The notes below the pieces were generated by a model. The model had not been told where the DNA came from. It saw only the letters and a list, made by a program, of their open reading frames with translations, and did no database searches. Made by a program: the position numbers and the translations under genes. Shown here piece by piece: positions 43,833 to 53,096 of a stretch of DNA of 64,000 bases (within the stretch, counting starts at the first letter, position 1; each line of letters begins with the position of its first letter). Source of the DNA: JAJPIG01 sp035531675. GTDB lineage: Bacteria; Desulfobacterota; Binatia; Binatales; Binataceae. Location: contig DATKSL010000031.1 of the NCBI GenBank assembly GCA_035531675.1, positions 37,928 through 101,927 on the forward strand, in the 5' to 3' direction.

Positions 43833-44261
43833 TCACCGCGCCGCGCGTCGATAGGCTTCGAGCCAGTTCTCCAGGATCAGCATCGCGGCGAGCGAATCGA
43901 ACGCGCGCCGGCGGCGGGCGGGGCCGGCCTCGATCTCGCGCAACCGCTCGCGTGCTTCGAAACTGGTGAGCCGCTCATCGCAGAGCTCGACCGGCAGCTC
44001 GAGGGCCTGCTGCAGATGCGTGGCAAAGCCGCGCATCCGGCGCGCGGCCGGCCCCTCGCTACCATCCATATTGAGCGGCAGGCCGACCACGATTCGCTCG
44101 ACTGCCCGCGGGATAAGCTCGCGCCGGAGTGCGGCCAGATCATCCGGGAGCGAGCGCGGCCGGCGAACGATAGTCATGATGGGGTGAATGGCTCCATCGG
44201 ATACATCGCAAATTGCGATTCCGATCCGCGTTTTACCCACATCCAGTCCCGCGACTATCAT
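43833..44261 (-). CDS. ruvX: Putative pre-16S rRNA nuclease / Holliday junction resolvase-like (RuvX, YqgF)
   Basis: This 142-residue RNase H-fold protein has D7 in 'GLDVGKTRIG', 'VVGLPLNMDG' at 58-67, D95 in 'DERLTS' and D122 in 'DSLAAMLIL', the acidic residues of the YqgF/RuvX family. It takes part in 16S rRNA 5'-end maturation and perhaps recombination. It is first in the minus-strand run ruvX-mltG-cluster B. The gene is divergent from the M23 peptidase, with 138 bp between. Confidence 0.92.
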   Translation of the reverse strand: MIVAGLDVGKTRIGIAICDVSDGAIHPIMTIVRRPRSLPDDLAALRRELIPRAVERIVVGLPLNMDGSEGPAARRMRGFATHLQQALELPVELCDERLTSFEARERLREIEAGPARRRRAFDSLAAMLILENWLEAYRRAAR

Positions 44262-44399
44262 GCTGAAGCCTTACAAGAAATCATACAGCACACCCAAGCT
44301 AAACTAACGCCACCAGAAGATAAACTCCGGAATTGGATAAAAAGGCTGTCAGGGTGTTGCGCCAGGGTCGACGATGTCCTAGGTTGCCGGAAAGAGTTT

Positions 44400-45878
44400 A
44401 TGCTGGGTAGGATAGGGAAGGGGCGGATCGCATCCGCATTGGTACTGGCTTTCGCCGTAACGTTCGGCGCGATTCTCCTGCTCATCCGCGGCAATCTATC
44501 GATCATCTCGGCCACTCCCCCGCCGGCGAAGCAACTTTACGCCGGCCGCATGCGCGCGCAGGTGCCCTTCAAGGTGGAATCGGTCGAGCCGGCGCCGCCC
44601 GCCGTCCGGATCAGCACGATCCTGGACCGGACCGCCCCGGCCACGCGCTATCTCGAGGATGCCGGACTCAGCGCCGAGGAGGCCGCGCGATGGGCCGCGG
44701 TGTTCGCACGCGATGTCCATTCGTCGGCGATGGTCGCCGGGCACTCCCTGACACTTTACAAGGATCCCAATAGCGGCGGCCTGCGCGGTTTCCGCTACGA
44801 CGTCGATTATCGGCGGGCGGTGATAGAACTCGGGCTGGGCGGCGGTCTGGTGCGCATCTGGCGCAAGCCGATTCAGTACGAGATGCGGCCGGTGCTGGTC
44901 GCTTTCCCGGTCCATGGCAATTTCCGCAGCGCGGCCGCCAAACATGGCATCCCGAAACAAATCGTCAGCGCATGTGAGAAGGCCTTCGACAGCCGTCAAC
45001 CGCTCAACCATCTCAATCCCGGCACTACGGTCAAGCTGATATACCAGGAACGGGTTGCGCGCGACGGGAGCTGGCGTCTTCCCAACGGTCTCGAGGCGGC
45101 ACAACTGGTGCTCGATAGCGGCCGGACCTTCGATGCTTTCGCGTTCAGCGACGGCCATAGCAATGCCCATCTGTACGACGCTGAAGGGCACGCGCTCGAC
45201 GCCCGCACGATGCGCTTTCCGGTCAAGTTCAATTATATCTCCTCCGGCTTCACCATGTCGCGCTACCATCCCCTGCTGCACATCTACCGCCCCCATCTCG
45301 GCATCGACCTTGCCACCCGTTACGGCGAGCCGGTCAAGGCGGTGGCCGACGGGCGCGTGAAGACGGCGGGATGGTGCGGGGAGCTGGGCCGCTGTATCCG
45401 GATCGCGCATCCGGGCGATATCACGACTATCTACGGTCATCTTTCGCAGATCGCGGCGAAGGTGCAGCCGGGCAAACCGGTGCAGGCCGGGCAGGTTATC
45501 GGCAAGGTCGGAACGAGCGGTCTCTCGACCGGGCCCCATCTTCATTTCGCGGTTGAGAACGGCAATCACTTCGTAAATCCGCTGAAGGAACATCTGGGCG
45601 AGAACCATCCGATTTCGCCGCGGATGCGCGCGCTGTTCGACGACGTGAAGGGCCGTTACGAAACGGCGCTCAACAATCTGCGTGGCTTCGGCTCGAGCAA
45701 AGCCGCCGCCGCCGCCACCCTGCCGCCCGCCCTGGTTAAGCCGGTCGCCGCCGAAGGCGCGGAAGCCGACAGCAGTAGTGGAGTCCACGTCCGCTTCCAT
45801 CACCGCACGCGCCATCATTTCCGCCATTACCATACGGCACGAGCGGCGGCATCCGGGAGCTACGAAGGGGCTCTATAA
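44400..45878 (+). CDS. M23-family peptidoglycan endopeptidase
   Basis: The protein has 492 residues. There is an N-terminal hydrophobic anchor (about 10-35) and a middle region like OapA/LysM-type helper domains. The lysostaphin-type M23 domain (about 285-400) has H299-x3-D303 and H380-L-H382 as zinc and catalytic residues. A His-rich tail (about 465-480) is odd. It would cut peptide cross-links in the periplasm. GGAAAGAG is well placed before ATG at 44400; the longer upstream frame runs antisense into ruvX and is rejected. Bactofilin at 29580 is a possible partner by family precedent. Confidence 0.88.
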   Translation: MLGRIGKGRIASALVLAFAVTFGAILLLIRGNLSIISATPPPAKQLYAGRMRAQVPFKVESVEPAPPAVRISTILDRTAPATRYLEDAGLSAEEAARWAAVFARDVHSSAMVAGHSLTLYKDPNSGGLRGFRYDVDYRRAVIELGLGGGLVRIWRKPIQYEMRPVLVAFPVHGNFRSAAAKHGIPKQIVSACEKAFDSRQPLNHLNPGTTVKLIYQERVARDGSWRLPNGLEAAQLVLDSGRTFDAFAFSDGHSNAHLYDAEGHALDARTMRFPVKFNYISSGFTMSRYHPLLHIYRPHLGIDLATRYGEPVKAVADGRVKTAGWCGELGRCIRIAHPGDITTIYGHLSQIAAKVQPGKPVQAGQVIGKVGTSGLSTGPHLHFAVENGNHFVNPLKEHLGENHPISPRMRALFDDVKGRYETALNNLRGFGSSKAAAAATLPPALVKPVAAEGAEADSSSGVHVRFHHRTRHHFRHYHTARAAASGSYEGAL

Positions 45879-45950
45879 CTCCTTCGCGGCGGGCCGCAGT
45901 ATCGTCATTGATTCGATAGTTCAGCGCTTCCTATAGAAAAGGTCAGGCCG

Positions 45951-46760
45951 ATGCGCGCGGTGGAGAGCGATTTTTTTGCGCTGCCGATTCCACGCGCGAT
46001 CGCCCATCGCGGCGGCGCCGGCGTATACCCCGAAAATACCCTGGCGGCGTTCACGGCCTCCGCCGCACTCGGGATGGCCTACGCCGAGCTCGACATCCAT
46101 GCGACCCGCGACGGGGTAGTGGTAGTCGCGCACGATCCCGACCTGCGCCGCACCTGCGGCCGCGACGCGCTAATCCGTGCGCTCGATTATGCCGATCTGG
46201 CCGGCGCGGATGCCGGGTTCAACTTCACGGTCGATGGCGGCTTTCCGTTTCGCGCTCAGGGTCTCACTGTCCCAACCCTCGACGCGGTGTTTGACGCCTG
46301 CCCGCAGCAACGCTTTATCATTGAAATCAAACAGACCGCGCCGAGCGTGGTGCCGACGATGCTCGAGGTTATCGATCGCCGCGCGATGGGACGGCAGGTG
46401 CTGATCGCCAGCGAGCATCAGGCGCCGCTCGACGAAGTGCGCACGGTCAGGCCCGGGCTGCCGACCAGTTTTTCGGCGCTCGAGACCGCGGCCTTCTTCG
46501 CCACCCTCAACGGCGGGGAGGCTGGCGATTATCGTCCGCCCGCCGACGCGCTGCAGATTCCGCCGCACTACGGCACGATGGAGCTCGCGACGCCGCAGAG
46601 CGTCGCCGCGGCCCATCGCCTGGGAATCGAACTTCACGTCTGGACGATTAACCAGGAGCGCCAGATGGGTGAGCTGCTGGCGATGGGGGTCGACGGAATC
46701 TTGAGCGACTTCCCCGCGCGGCTGTTGCGAGTCACCGCCGCCGGCCCGCAGCGCGGTTAG
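45951..46760 (+). CDS. Glycerophosphodiester phosphodiesterase
   Basis: This 269-residue GDPD TIM barrel has H19-R-G-G in 'IAHRGGAGVYPENT', the metal ligands in 'AELDIH', the second catalytic His in 'VAHDPDL', and late motifs 'IEIK' and 'VDGILSDFP'. It releases glycerol-3-phosphate from deacylated phospholipids. No signal peptide is visible, so it is likely cytoplasmic. It stands alone, 72 bp after the M23 gene, and converges with the NHL-repeat gene. Confidence 0.9.
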   Translation: MRAVESDFFALPIPRAIAHRGGAGVYPENTLAAFTASAALGMAYAELDIHATRDGVVVVAHDPDLRRTCGRDALIRALDYADLAGADAGFNFTVDGGFPFRAQGLTVPTLDAVFDACPQQRFIIEIKQTAPSVVPTMLEVIDRRAMGRQVLIASEHQAPLDEVRTVRPGLPTSFSALETAAFFATLNGGEAGDYRPPADALQIPPHYGTMELATPQSVAAAHRLGIELHVWTINQERQMGELLAMGVDGILSDFPARLLRVTAAGPQRG

Positions 46761-46788
46761 GCGACAACTCCGCCGGATGCTCGGTCGG

Positions 46789-49700
46789 CTACGGGGAGAC
46801 GCCGAAGCCGCCCAGCTGCACGACCACAGTGGCGTTGCTCACGCCATCGATGATCGTCAGCGTGCCGGGATTCGGACCCGCCTGGACAGGCTTGAACTTG
46901 ACCTCGAGGTTGCATGAAGAATGCGGCGCCACGTAGGGGCCCGAGCATAGATTGGTGACCTCATAGCCGCCGGTCGTTATCAGGCTGTTGAACGACACAT
47001 TGACCGGGGTCAGATTCTGCACTCTCACCCGCTGGGAGAGGCTGGCGGTCGACACGGTTTGTTTCCCGAACCGCAGCCTTTTCAGCGCGATCGTCAGCGT
47101 CGCCGGGGTTCCTCGCCCGTGCAACTGCGCGGTCTGTGGGTTGTTCGCGGCATTGTCGACAATCGTGAGCGTGGCGATGCGCGGGCCAACCGCAGCCGGC
47201 GAGAATTGCACTTTGATCCGGCAGCTCAGATGAGGCGCCAGCAAATGGCCGCATCCATCGGATTCGATAAAGTCCGGCGAGCTCGTCGTGATACTCGAGA
47301 TCGCGACCGGAAGGTTCAGATGGTTGACTAACCTCAGGCGCCGCGGCCTGCTCAGCGTGCTGCTCTGAAAGCCCAGCAGTTGGACACCAAACTTTAGTTT
47401 TTTCGGCGCGAGCAATACCGCGCCGGGAAGCGGCGTGGGCGTGGCCGTGGGAGTCGCCGTCGCCGTCTCTGTCGCAGTCGCGGTGATGGTGGCGGTGGCG
47501 GTAGGCATGACGGTAGCCGTGGCGGTGGCTATCGCAGTTGCGGTTGGGGTGACAGTCGCGGTCGGCGTCGCAGTCGCGGTTGGGGCGGCGGTCGCGGTCG
47601 GCGTCGCGCTGGGGGTCACGGTCGGAGCGGCGACGAACGGTGGCTGATACTCCAACACCCGGTTGTTCAGCAGGTCGGTAGTTAAGAGATTGCCGGCGGT
47701 ATCGATCGCGATCGCCAAGGGATCGCACAGCGTCGCCGCGCTCGCCCCGCGCCAGACGTTAAAATAGTTAAAGCCGGTCGGGCCGTTGCAAAAGCCGGTC
47801 GTGAAGCTGCCGTTCTGGCCGAAGACGAATTCCGGGGTGAGGTTGGCAGGATTCTGCAGCAGCGGGTTTTGATAGCCCAGTATCCGATTATTGATATTGT
47901 CGTCTACGAACAGCGTTCCCTGGGTATCCACCGCCACGTCCCAGGCCGTAAAGCAGTGCGCGCTCGCCTCACCCAAAGTGCATGACGGGTCGGGATTGAT
48001 TACCAGGTCGGGGGTGGTGTCGCCGGCCGATCCCGGACTACCCGGCGTGCCGCCGCCCGGTGCCAGCGGATTATCGAACTCGACCACCGGACCGTTCGCC
48101 GCGACCCACAGGTTGCCCTGCAGATCGTCCCACAGGCCCCGGACCTGGCCGTACTGCGAGATATCGATGGTCAGGTCGGGCGTGGTATCGCCGGGCGAAC
48201 CCGGCGTGCCGGGCGTGCCGCCGCCGGGAGCGGTCGGATTATCCCATTCAAGCAACTCGCTGCCGTTACCCGCCCATACGTTCCCGGCCGCGTCGGTCGC
48301 AATTCCCCGGCCGTTGGTGATGCCAAGATCGAGGTTGGAGGCGCCCGGCGGCAGCGCGAAAGGGGTGTTGTATTCCACCAGCTCGTAGTGCGTGGGAAAG
48401 TCGATAAGCTGCCCGCTTACGTAAAGGTTCCCCTGGGGATCAACCGCCAGCCTGTCCGCCGACATATTCCGGGTGGTGAAGATCAGATCGGCCGGCGCCC
48501 CATTGGCAAAGCTCGACTCGTCCCGCCATCCCATGATCCGCTGGTTCGCGCTATCTGAAACGTACAGCCGATTCGGCACGACACTGGAATCGATCGCTAC
48601 ATCCTTCGGGTTGTTCATTCCCGCCGGCTTCACGCCGTTGATCCCGCCCACGCCCAGCGTGCGATTCGGGGTGACCGTCCCCGTCACCACCGGCTGGTCG
48701 AATTCCTCGACGTAACCCGCTTGTGCCGCGGCAACATAGAGATTGTCGGAGCTGTCGACCGCGAGCTCGACCGGATATTGAAACCCCGGCATGATCAGAT
48801 TGGCGTTCTGGTTGTCGCTAAGCGGGGCGTTGAATTCCAGCACCCGCTGGGCCAGGTAGTTGTCCGCAACATAGACGTTGCCGCCACTGTCGACCGTCAC
48901 CCCGGTCGGAGTGCAGATCTCGTTCGGCGCGTAGGGAGGAGGCAGAACCTCGAGGCAGTCGCGGGTAGTGAAGTCCGGCTGTCCGAGCACCAGGTCAGCC
49001 GCGATGTCCCCGGCGGAACCCGAAATGCCCGGGGTGCCGCCGCCCGCCGCCAATGGATCGAAATATTCGAGCACCCGGTTGTTTCCCCAATCGGCGACAT
49101 AGAGATTGCCCGACCCATCGACGGCTACACCGGTGGGATAACTGAGAGTCGTGGGAGAGGGGTTAGTGATCACCTCGAATAGGTTGGTGCCGAAGATCAC
49201 ATCGGCCGTCGCATCGCCGGCCGCACCCGGCGTGCCGGGTGTGCCGCCGCCGGGCGCCAGCGGATTGTCATATTCCAGCACCCGGTTGTTGCGGCTGTCC
49301 GCCACGTACAGATTGCCGGCGCTGTCGATCGCCACACCGCCCGGGTTCACATTGCCGATATAGGGCGGACACAAGGTGTCGGGCGTCGGTTGCGCCAGTC
49401 CCTGGTTGCATTGGTTGGCGGCGAAGTCCGGCTGGCCGATGACCCGATCGGCAATCGTGTCGGTGGTGAACGGGCTGTCATACTCGAGCACCCGGTTGTT
49501 ACCGGCGTCGAGTACGTAGAGATTGCCGCTCCCATCGACCGCCACCGCGGTCGGAAAGGAGAGCGTGGCCGCACTCGCGGTAAGGCCGTTTTGATTCCAC
49601 AGCGAAGCGTAGAAATTCGTTTGGCCGATCACCAGATCGGCCGGCGCGCCGTCGGTGAAGCTCGCGACGTCGCTCCATCCGAGGATGCGGCTGTTGTCTT

Positions 49701-49971
49701 GATCGGCGACGTAAATCCGATTCGGCGTGGTGCTCTGGTCGATCGCGACGCCGGTCGGCGCGAACAGGCCCGCGGGATCGGTCAGGTTGGGCGCGGTGTT
49801 GGTAAAATTGACCTGGCCCAGCACCTTGGCGGCCGGATTAATCCCGATTCCCCCGGAGCCGGTTGATGACCGCAGGCCGAACATGGTCGAGATCAGTAGC
49901 GCCGCCAACATCACAGCCCAAGCCACCCGCCTTCGCTTCGCGAAGCGGCCACGCGACATATACCCACTCAT
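46789..49971 (-). CDS. Large secreted NHL-repeat protein with Thr/Ala/Pro linker and two ASH-like beta domains
   Basis: The protein has 1060 residues. A basic start and hydrophobic segment (about 17-33) form a signal or anchor. Residues about 45-780 carry many NHL repeats ('GVAVDGSGNLYVADWGNNRVLEY' type, each with a conserved N-R-V-L/I core), giving one or two beta-propellers. A Thr/Ala/Pro-rich linker (about 782-847) follows, then two ASH/choice-of-anchor-D-like beta sandwiches (about 850-945 and 950-1060). Four copies of a Gly-rich insert containing 'GGGTPG' interrupt the propeller. It is probably extracellular or cell-surface; ligand unknown. The start may be ATG at 49959. Confidence 0.78.
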   Translation of the reverse strand: MSGYMSRGRFAKRRRVAWAVMLAALLISTMFGLRSSTGSGGIGINPAAKVLGQVNFTNTAPNLTDPAGLFAPTGVAIDQSTTPNRIYVADQDNSRILGWSDVASFTDGAPADLVIGQTNFYASLWNQNGLTASAATLSFPTAVAVDGSGNLYVLDAGNNRVLEYDSPFTTDTIADRVIGQPDFAANQCNQGLAQPTPDTLCPPYIGNVNPGGVAIDSAGNLYVADSRNNRVLEYDNPLAPGGGTPGTPGAAGDATADVIFGTNLFEVITNPSPTTLSYPTGVAVDGSGNLYVADWGNNRVLEYFDPLAAGGGTPGISGSAGDIAADLVLGQPDFTTRDCLEVLPPPYAPNEICTPTGVTVDSGGNVYVADNYLAQRVLEFNAPLSDNQNANLIMPGFQYPVELAVDSSDNLYVAAAQAGYVEEFDQPVVTGTVTPNRTLGVGGINGVKPAGMNNPKDVAIDSSVVPNRLYVSDSANQRIMGWRDESSFANGAPADLIFTTRNMSADRLAVDPQGNLYVSGQLIDFPTHYELVEYNTPFALPPGASNLDLGITNGRGIATDAAGNVWAGNGSELLEWDNPTAPGGGTPGTPGSPGDTTPDLTIDISQYGQVRGLWDDLQGNLWVAANGPVVEFDNPLAPGGGTPGSPGSAGDTTPDLVINPDPSCTLGEASAHCFTAWDVAVDTQGTLFVDDNINNRILGYQNPLLQNPANLTPEFVFGQNGSFTTGFCNGPTGFNYFNVWRGASAATLCDPLAIAIDTAGNLLTTDLLNNRVLEYQPPFVAAPTVTPSATPTATAAPTATATPTATVTPTATAIATATATVMPTATATITATATETATATPTATPTPLPGAVLLAPKKLKFGVQLLGFQSSTLSRPRRLRLVNHLNLPVAISSITTSSPDFIESDGCGHLLAPHLSCRIKVQFSPAAVGPRIATLTIVDNAANNPQTAQLHGRGTPATLTIALKRLRFGKQTVSTASLSQRVRVQNLTPVNVSFNSLITTGGYEVTNLCSGPYVAPHSSCNLEVKFKPVQAGPNPGTLTIIDGVSNATVVVQLGGFGVSP
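47432..47625 (-). repeat. Low-complexity repeat coding the Thr/Ala/Pro linker
   Basis: About 194 bp are built from variants of a short GTCGC/GGTCG-type unit. On the minus strand they code alternating Thr-Ala with Pro, a hinge typical of secreted proteins and a likely site of O-glycosylation or length variation. Confidence 0.8.
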
Positions 49972-50182
49972 TGTGCTCAGATTATGCCGTTATTGCATAT
50001 ACGAAGCTATACCAGATGAACATGGCGACTCACCGACAAATATTGACCAAAACTGGTCGCACCCGGTCGTTTGCGGCAACCCCAAAATCGCCGCCCGCGA
50101 CGAGCCGTTTCGCTCCGAGCGGTCGCAGTTTGGATCTCAACCGTGGCAGGATCGCGTAACGCGTCAGCTTGAGGGGCAAGGC

Positions 50183-51205
50183 ATGATTAAACTCGATACG
50201 GCGCTCGTCGCGCGCGATCTGCGCATCGTCCCGGCCGCTGCCAGAGCCGCCGAGGAGGCGGGCTTCGATGCGGTCTGGACGCTCGAGACCGGCGACGATC
50301 CCTACCTGCCGCTGGTGATGGCGGCGGAGCATACCGCGCGGGTCAGGATGGGCACCGCGATCGCGGTGGCCTTTCCGCGCAGCCCGATGGTCACGGCGCA
50401 GATCGCGTGGGACCTGGCGGGCTTTTCGCGCGGCCGTTTCATCCTGGGACTCGGCACCCAGGTCAAGGGCCACAACGAGCGGCGCTACAGCGTGAAGTGG
50501 GAAGCGCCGGTGGCGCGCCTGCGCGAGTACGTCGAATCGCTGCGCGCGATCTTCCAGTGCTGGGCCACGGGCGGCACTCAGCTCGCCTATCACGGCAAGT
50601 TCTACAACTTCTCGCTGATGACGCCGTTCTTCACCCCCGCCCCTCACCAGTTCAGCGACATCCCGATCTACCTCGCCGGCGTCAACGAAAAGGTCATCCA
50701 GCTCGGCGGCGAACTATGCCAGGGGCTGCACGCCCATCCGTTCCACTCGCCGAAGTATCTGCGCGAGTTCGTGCTGCCCAATCTCGAAATCGGCCTTGAG
50801 AAATCGGGGCGGACGCGCAAGGACTTCGCGATCGCCAGCATCGCTTTCGTGATCACCGGGAAAAATCGCGTCGAGATCGATCGGATGCGCGAGGAAGTGC
50901 GCCGCCAGATCGCCTTTTACGCCTCGACCCGCACCTACCGCGTGGTGCTCGACACCCACGGCTGGGGCGAGGTCGCGACACGGCTCAACCAGCGCGCCGC
51001 CAAGGGCGATTGGGACGGGATGGCCTCCGAGATCAGCGATGAGATGGTCGATACCTATTCGGTCAGCGGCACTTTCGACCAGATCGGCGAGCGGGTCAAG
51101 GCGCGCTATGAAGGCTTGCTCGATCGGATCGCGTTCTACATGCCGTACCGGGCGGGCACCGACGACGACGCCTGGCGCAAGCTCAATTCCGACTTCAATA
51201 GTTAG
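50183..51205 (+). CDS. LLM-class (luciferase-like) flavin/F420-dependent oxidoreductase
   Basis: This 340-residue TIM barrel has 'AEEAGFDAVWTLE' near 22-34, 'RVRMGTAIAVAFPRSP' near 54, 'GRFILGLGTQVKGHNERRY' near 88-106, and 'VYAS'-type central strands. It fits the group annotated as TIGR03617 F420-dependent oxidoreductases. Substrates in this group are mostly unknown. GAGGGGCAAG lies before ATG at 50183; the upstream open frame is antisense to the NHL gene and rejected. The 211-bp gap to the divergent NHL gene is relatively AT-rich and should carry both promoters. Confidence 0.85.
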   Translation: MIKLDTALVARDLRIVPAAARAAEEAGFDAVWTLETGDDPYLPLVMAAEHTARVRMGTAIAVAFPRSPMVTAQIAWDLAGFSRGRFILGLGTQVKGHNERRYSVKWEAPVARLREYVESLRAIFQCWATGGTQLAYHGKFYNFSLMTPFFTPAPHQFSDIPIYLAGVNEKVIQLGGELCQGLHAHPFHSPKYLREFVLPNLEIGLEKSGRTRKDFAIASIAFVITGKNRVEIDRMREEVRRQIAFYASTRTYRVVLDTHGWGEVATRLNQRAAKGDWDGMASEISDEMVDTYSVSGTFDQIGERVKARYEGLLDRIAFYMPYRAGTDDDAWRKLNSDFNS

Positions 51206-51220
51206 CCCGCGGATGGCGAG

Positions 51221-52162
51221 CTAGCGCGGCTCGCGATCGGCGGCGGTGCGCAGCCTCGCGGTGCGCCCGGAGAGCGCGCGCGCCAGCGGCCCAGGGAGCA
51301 GGGTTCGCGCCAGCCGCAGCCCGTTGCGCAGGCTCGCCGGCTCGTAGCGCAGCGCGCGGATGAAACTGCGGCGCGCCTCACCCATCTCGCCGCGGCGCAT
51401 CGCCAACAGCCCGCGCGTGCCGAGCGCCGTCGAATGGGCATGGCGAATCGCCCGCAGCAGCGGACGCGCCGCCGCGCCGTAGCGCTCGCTGACCCGGCTC
51501 ATGAACAGCGCATAGCTCTGCTCGTATTTCACCAGCCGTTCCGCGGCCGGCGTCACGCGATAGATCACCAGCGGGTGGGCGAGATACTCGAACTCGCCCA
51601 ACTCGCGCGCGCGCAGCCAGAAGTCCATGTCCTCGTACGATCGCATCGGCGCGTGGAATCCGCCGAGCTGATCGAAGATGCGCCGCCGGACCATCGCCGC
51701 GCTCGGCAGAATCGGCCACCAGCGCTCGAGCAGATCGGCCATGGTCGGCGCCCGCGCCAGCTCCGGGCTGACGAAGCCGGGCGAAATCTCGACGCCGCTT
51801 TCATCGACCTGGACGGCGTCGCTGTAAACTAGCACGGCGCCGGGCTTGCAATCGAGGGCGCGGACCGTGAGCTCGAGCTTGTCGCGCATCCACAGATCGT
51901 CGGCGTCGAGGAAGGCGAGATATTCGCCGCTGGCCTGCGCGGCGCCGGAGTTGCGCGCCGCCGACAGGCCGCCATTGTCGCGGGCGACGGCCTTGATACG
52001 GCCCCGGTAGCGATCGATCACGGCCGCGCTGCTGTCAGTCGAGCCGTCGTTGACGACGATCACCTCGAAGCCGCCGGCGAAGTCCTGCGCGAGCGCGCTG
52101 TCGATGGCGGCGGCCAGCGTCGCAGCGCCGTTGTAAACCGGGATTATCACCGACACGCGCAC
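51221..52162 (-). CDS. GT2 glycosyltransferase with C-terminal TPR-like tail (1)
   Basis: The protein has 313 residues. The N-terminal GT-A domain has 'SVIIPVYNGAATL', 'VVNDGSTDSS' and the metal-binding D-A-D-D in 'LAFLDADDLW' (near 88-97). The middle continues with a family-specific acceptor region. From about 247 on the protein has a TPR-like helix pair ('EARRSFIRALRYEP') and the 'LLP..LARALSGRT' end shared with four other proteins of this island. It is predicted cytoplasmic, adding a sugar to a surface glycan. It is divergent from the kinase gene, with 105 bp between. Confidence 0.87.
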   Translation of the reverse strand: MRVSVIIPVYNGAATLAAAIDSALAQDFAGGFEVIVVNDGSTDSSAAVIDRYRGRIKAVARDNGGLSAARNSGAAQASGEYLAFLDADDLWMRDKLELTVRALDCKPGAVLVYSDAVQVDESGVEISPGFVSPELARAPTMADLLERWWPILPSAAMVRRRIFDQLGGFHAPMRSYEDMDFWLRARELGEFEYLAHPLVIYRVTPAAERLVKYEQSYALFMSRVSERYGAAARPLLRAIRHAHSTALGTRGLLAMRRGEMGEARRSFIRALRYEPASLRNGLRLARTLLPGPLARALSGRTARLRTAADREPR

Positions 52163-52267
52163 GATTGGGCCACGCTATCACACGGCGCGCGCCGGGGCGC
52201 ATTCACCGTCGCGGCGCGGCGCGTAACGGATGCTCAGGCGGCGACGATCGGCTAAGCTATCGCCGGC

Positions 52268-53086
52268 ATGCGCCGCCAACTGCTTTATGCGCGATCGCCG
52301 CGCTGGGCCGCGCTCGCCCCCAGGCTCGAGGAGCTGATGGCGAGCGCCGCCTTCTCGGTTCACAAGGCCGAGGGGCGGGTCCGCGCCGGTCTGCTCGAGG
52401 TCGGCGACGGCCGCCGGGTGTTCGTCAAGCGGGTCGAGACGCGCTCACCGATTCGCGGGCTTATCGAGCGGGTGCGCGGCTCGCGCACCCGGCGCGCGCT
52501 TAGGGGGGCTGCGATGCTCGAGGCGGCGGCGATTGCCCATCCCGCGCCGCTGGCCGCGCTGGAACTGCGCTCGATCGCCGGCGCGGTGCGCGCTTCATAC
52601 CTGGTAAGCGAGCCGCTGGAGAATGCGCGCACGCTCAGTATCTTCGCGCTGGGACGGCGTGGTGAGCTGCGCGGCGATCTGCGCCGGCGGATCGCGATTA
52701 CCCGGGCGGTCGCGGCCGCCGTGCGCCAGCTCCACGAACGCGGCCTCTATACGCGTGATTTGCAGGAGACCAACCTGATGCTCGAAGCTGCGGACGACGG
52801 CTTCCGCATCTACTTTATCGATCTCGAGGATTTCGCCCGCGCCCGCCGCGTCCCGGAACGCCGCCGGCTGCTCAACCTGGTGCATCTCGATCGCAGCATC
52901 GGCCGTTTCGTGGGACGCGCAGGCCGCTTGCGCTTCCTGTACGCCTATCTCGGCCAACGCCCGGAGCGGGCGGAAATCCGCCGCACCGTCGGACAACTGC
53001 TCCGCCTCCGCGCCCGCCTCGATCGGCGCGCGGCGCTGGCCGGCCGGCGTGAGCGTTCGATGCCGGCCGCGGTCTCCATCGCTTAA
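52268..53086 (+). CDS. Lipopolysaccharide-kinase-like (WaaP/Kdo kinase) protein
   Basis: This 272-residue protein kinase-fold enzyme has the ATP-binding lysine K54 in 'RVFVKRV', a catalytic loop with D164 in 'YTRDLQETN' and a metal Asp D185 in 'FIDLEDF'. That is the compact pattern of Kdo/WaaP kinases, which phosphorylate core lipopolysaccharide sugars. The place among glycosyltransferases fits a surface-glycan acceptor. The C-terminal about 60 residues are Arg-rich. No strong ribosome site is seen before the ATG. Confidence 0.8.
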   Translation: MRRQLLYARSPRWAALAPRLEELMASAAFSVHKAEGRVRAGLLEVGDGRRVFVKRVETRSPIRGLIERVRGSRTRRALRGAAMLEAAAIAHPAPLAALELRSIAGAVRASYLVSEPLENARTLSIFALGRRGELRGDLRRRIAITRAVAAAVRQLHERGLYTRDLQETNLMLEAADDGFRIYFIDLEDFARARRVPERRRLLNLVHLDRSIGRFVGRAGRLRFLYAYLGQRPERAEIRRTVGQLLRLRARLDRRAALAGRRERSMPAAVSIA

Positions 53087-53096
53087 GGGATTGGTC

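Noticed and set aside
44016..44399. Upstream extension of the M23 peptidase frame
   Set aside because: Antisense to ruvX; the signal-anchor and ribosome site support 44400.
47435..47647. Plus-strand frame of alternating Val/Ala in the linker region
   Set aside because: It is the antisense of the Thr/Ala/Pro repeat and has no other support.
49727..50182. Upstream extension of the LLM oxidoreductase frame
   Set aside because: Antisense to the NHL-repeat gene start; the family begins at the ATG with a good ribosome site at 50183.
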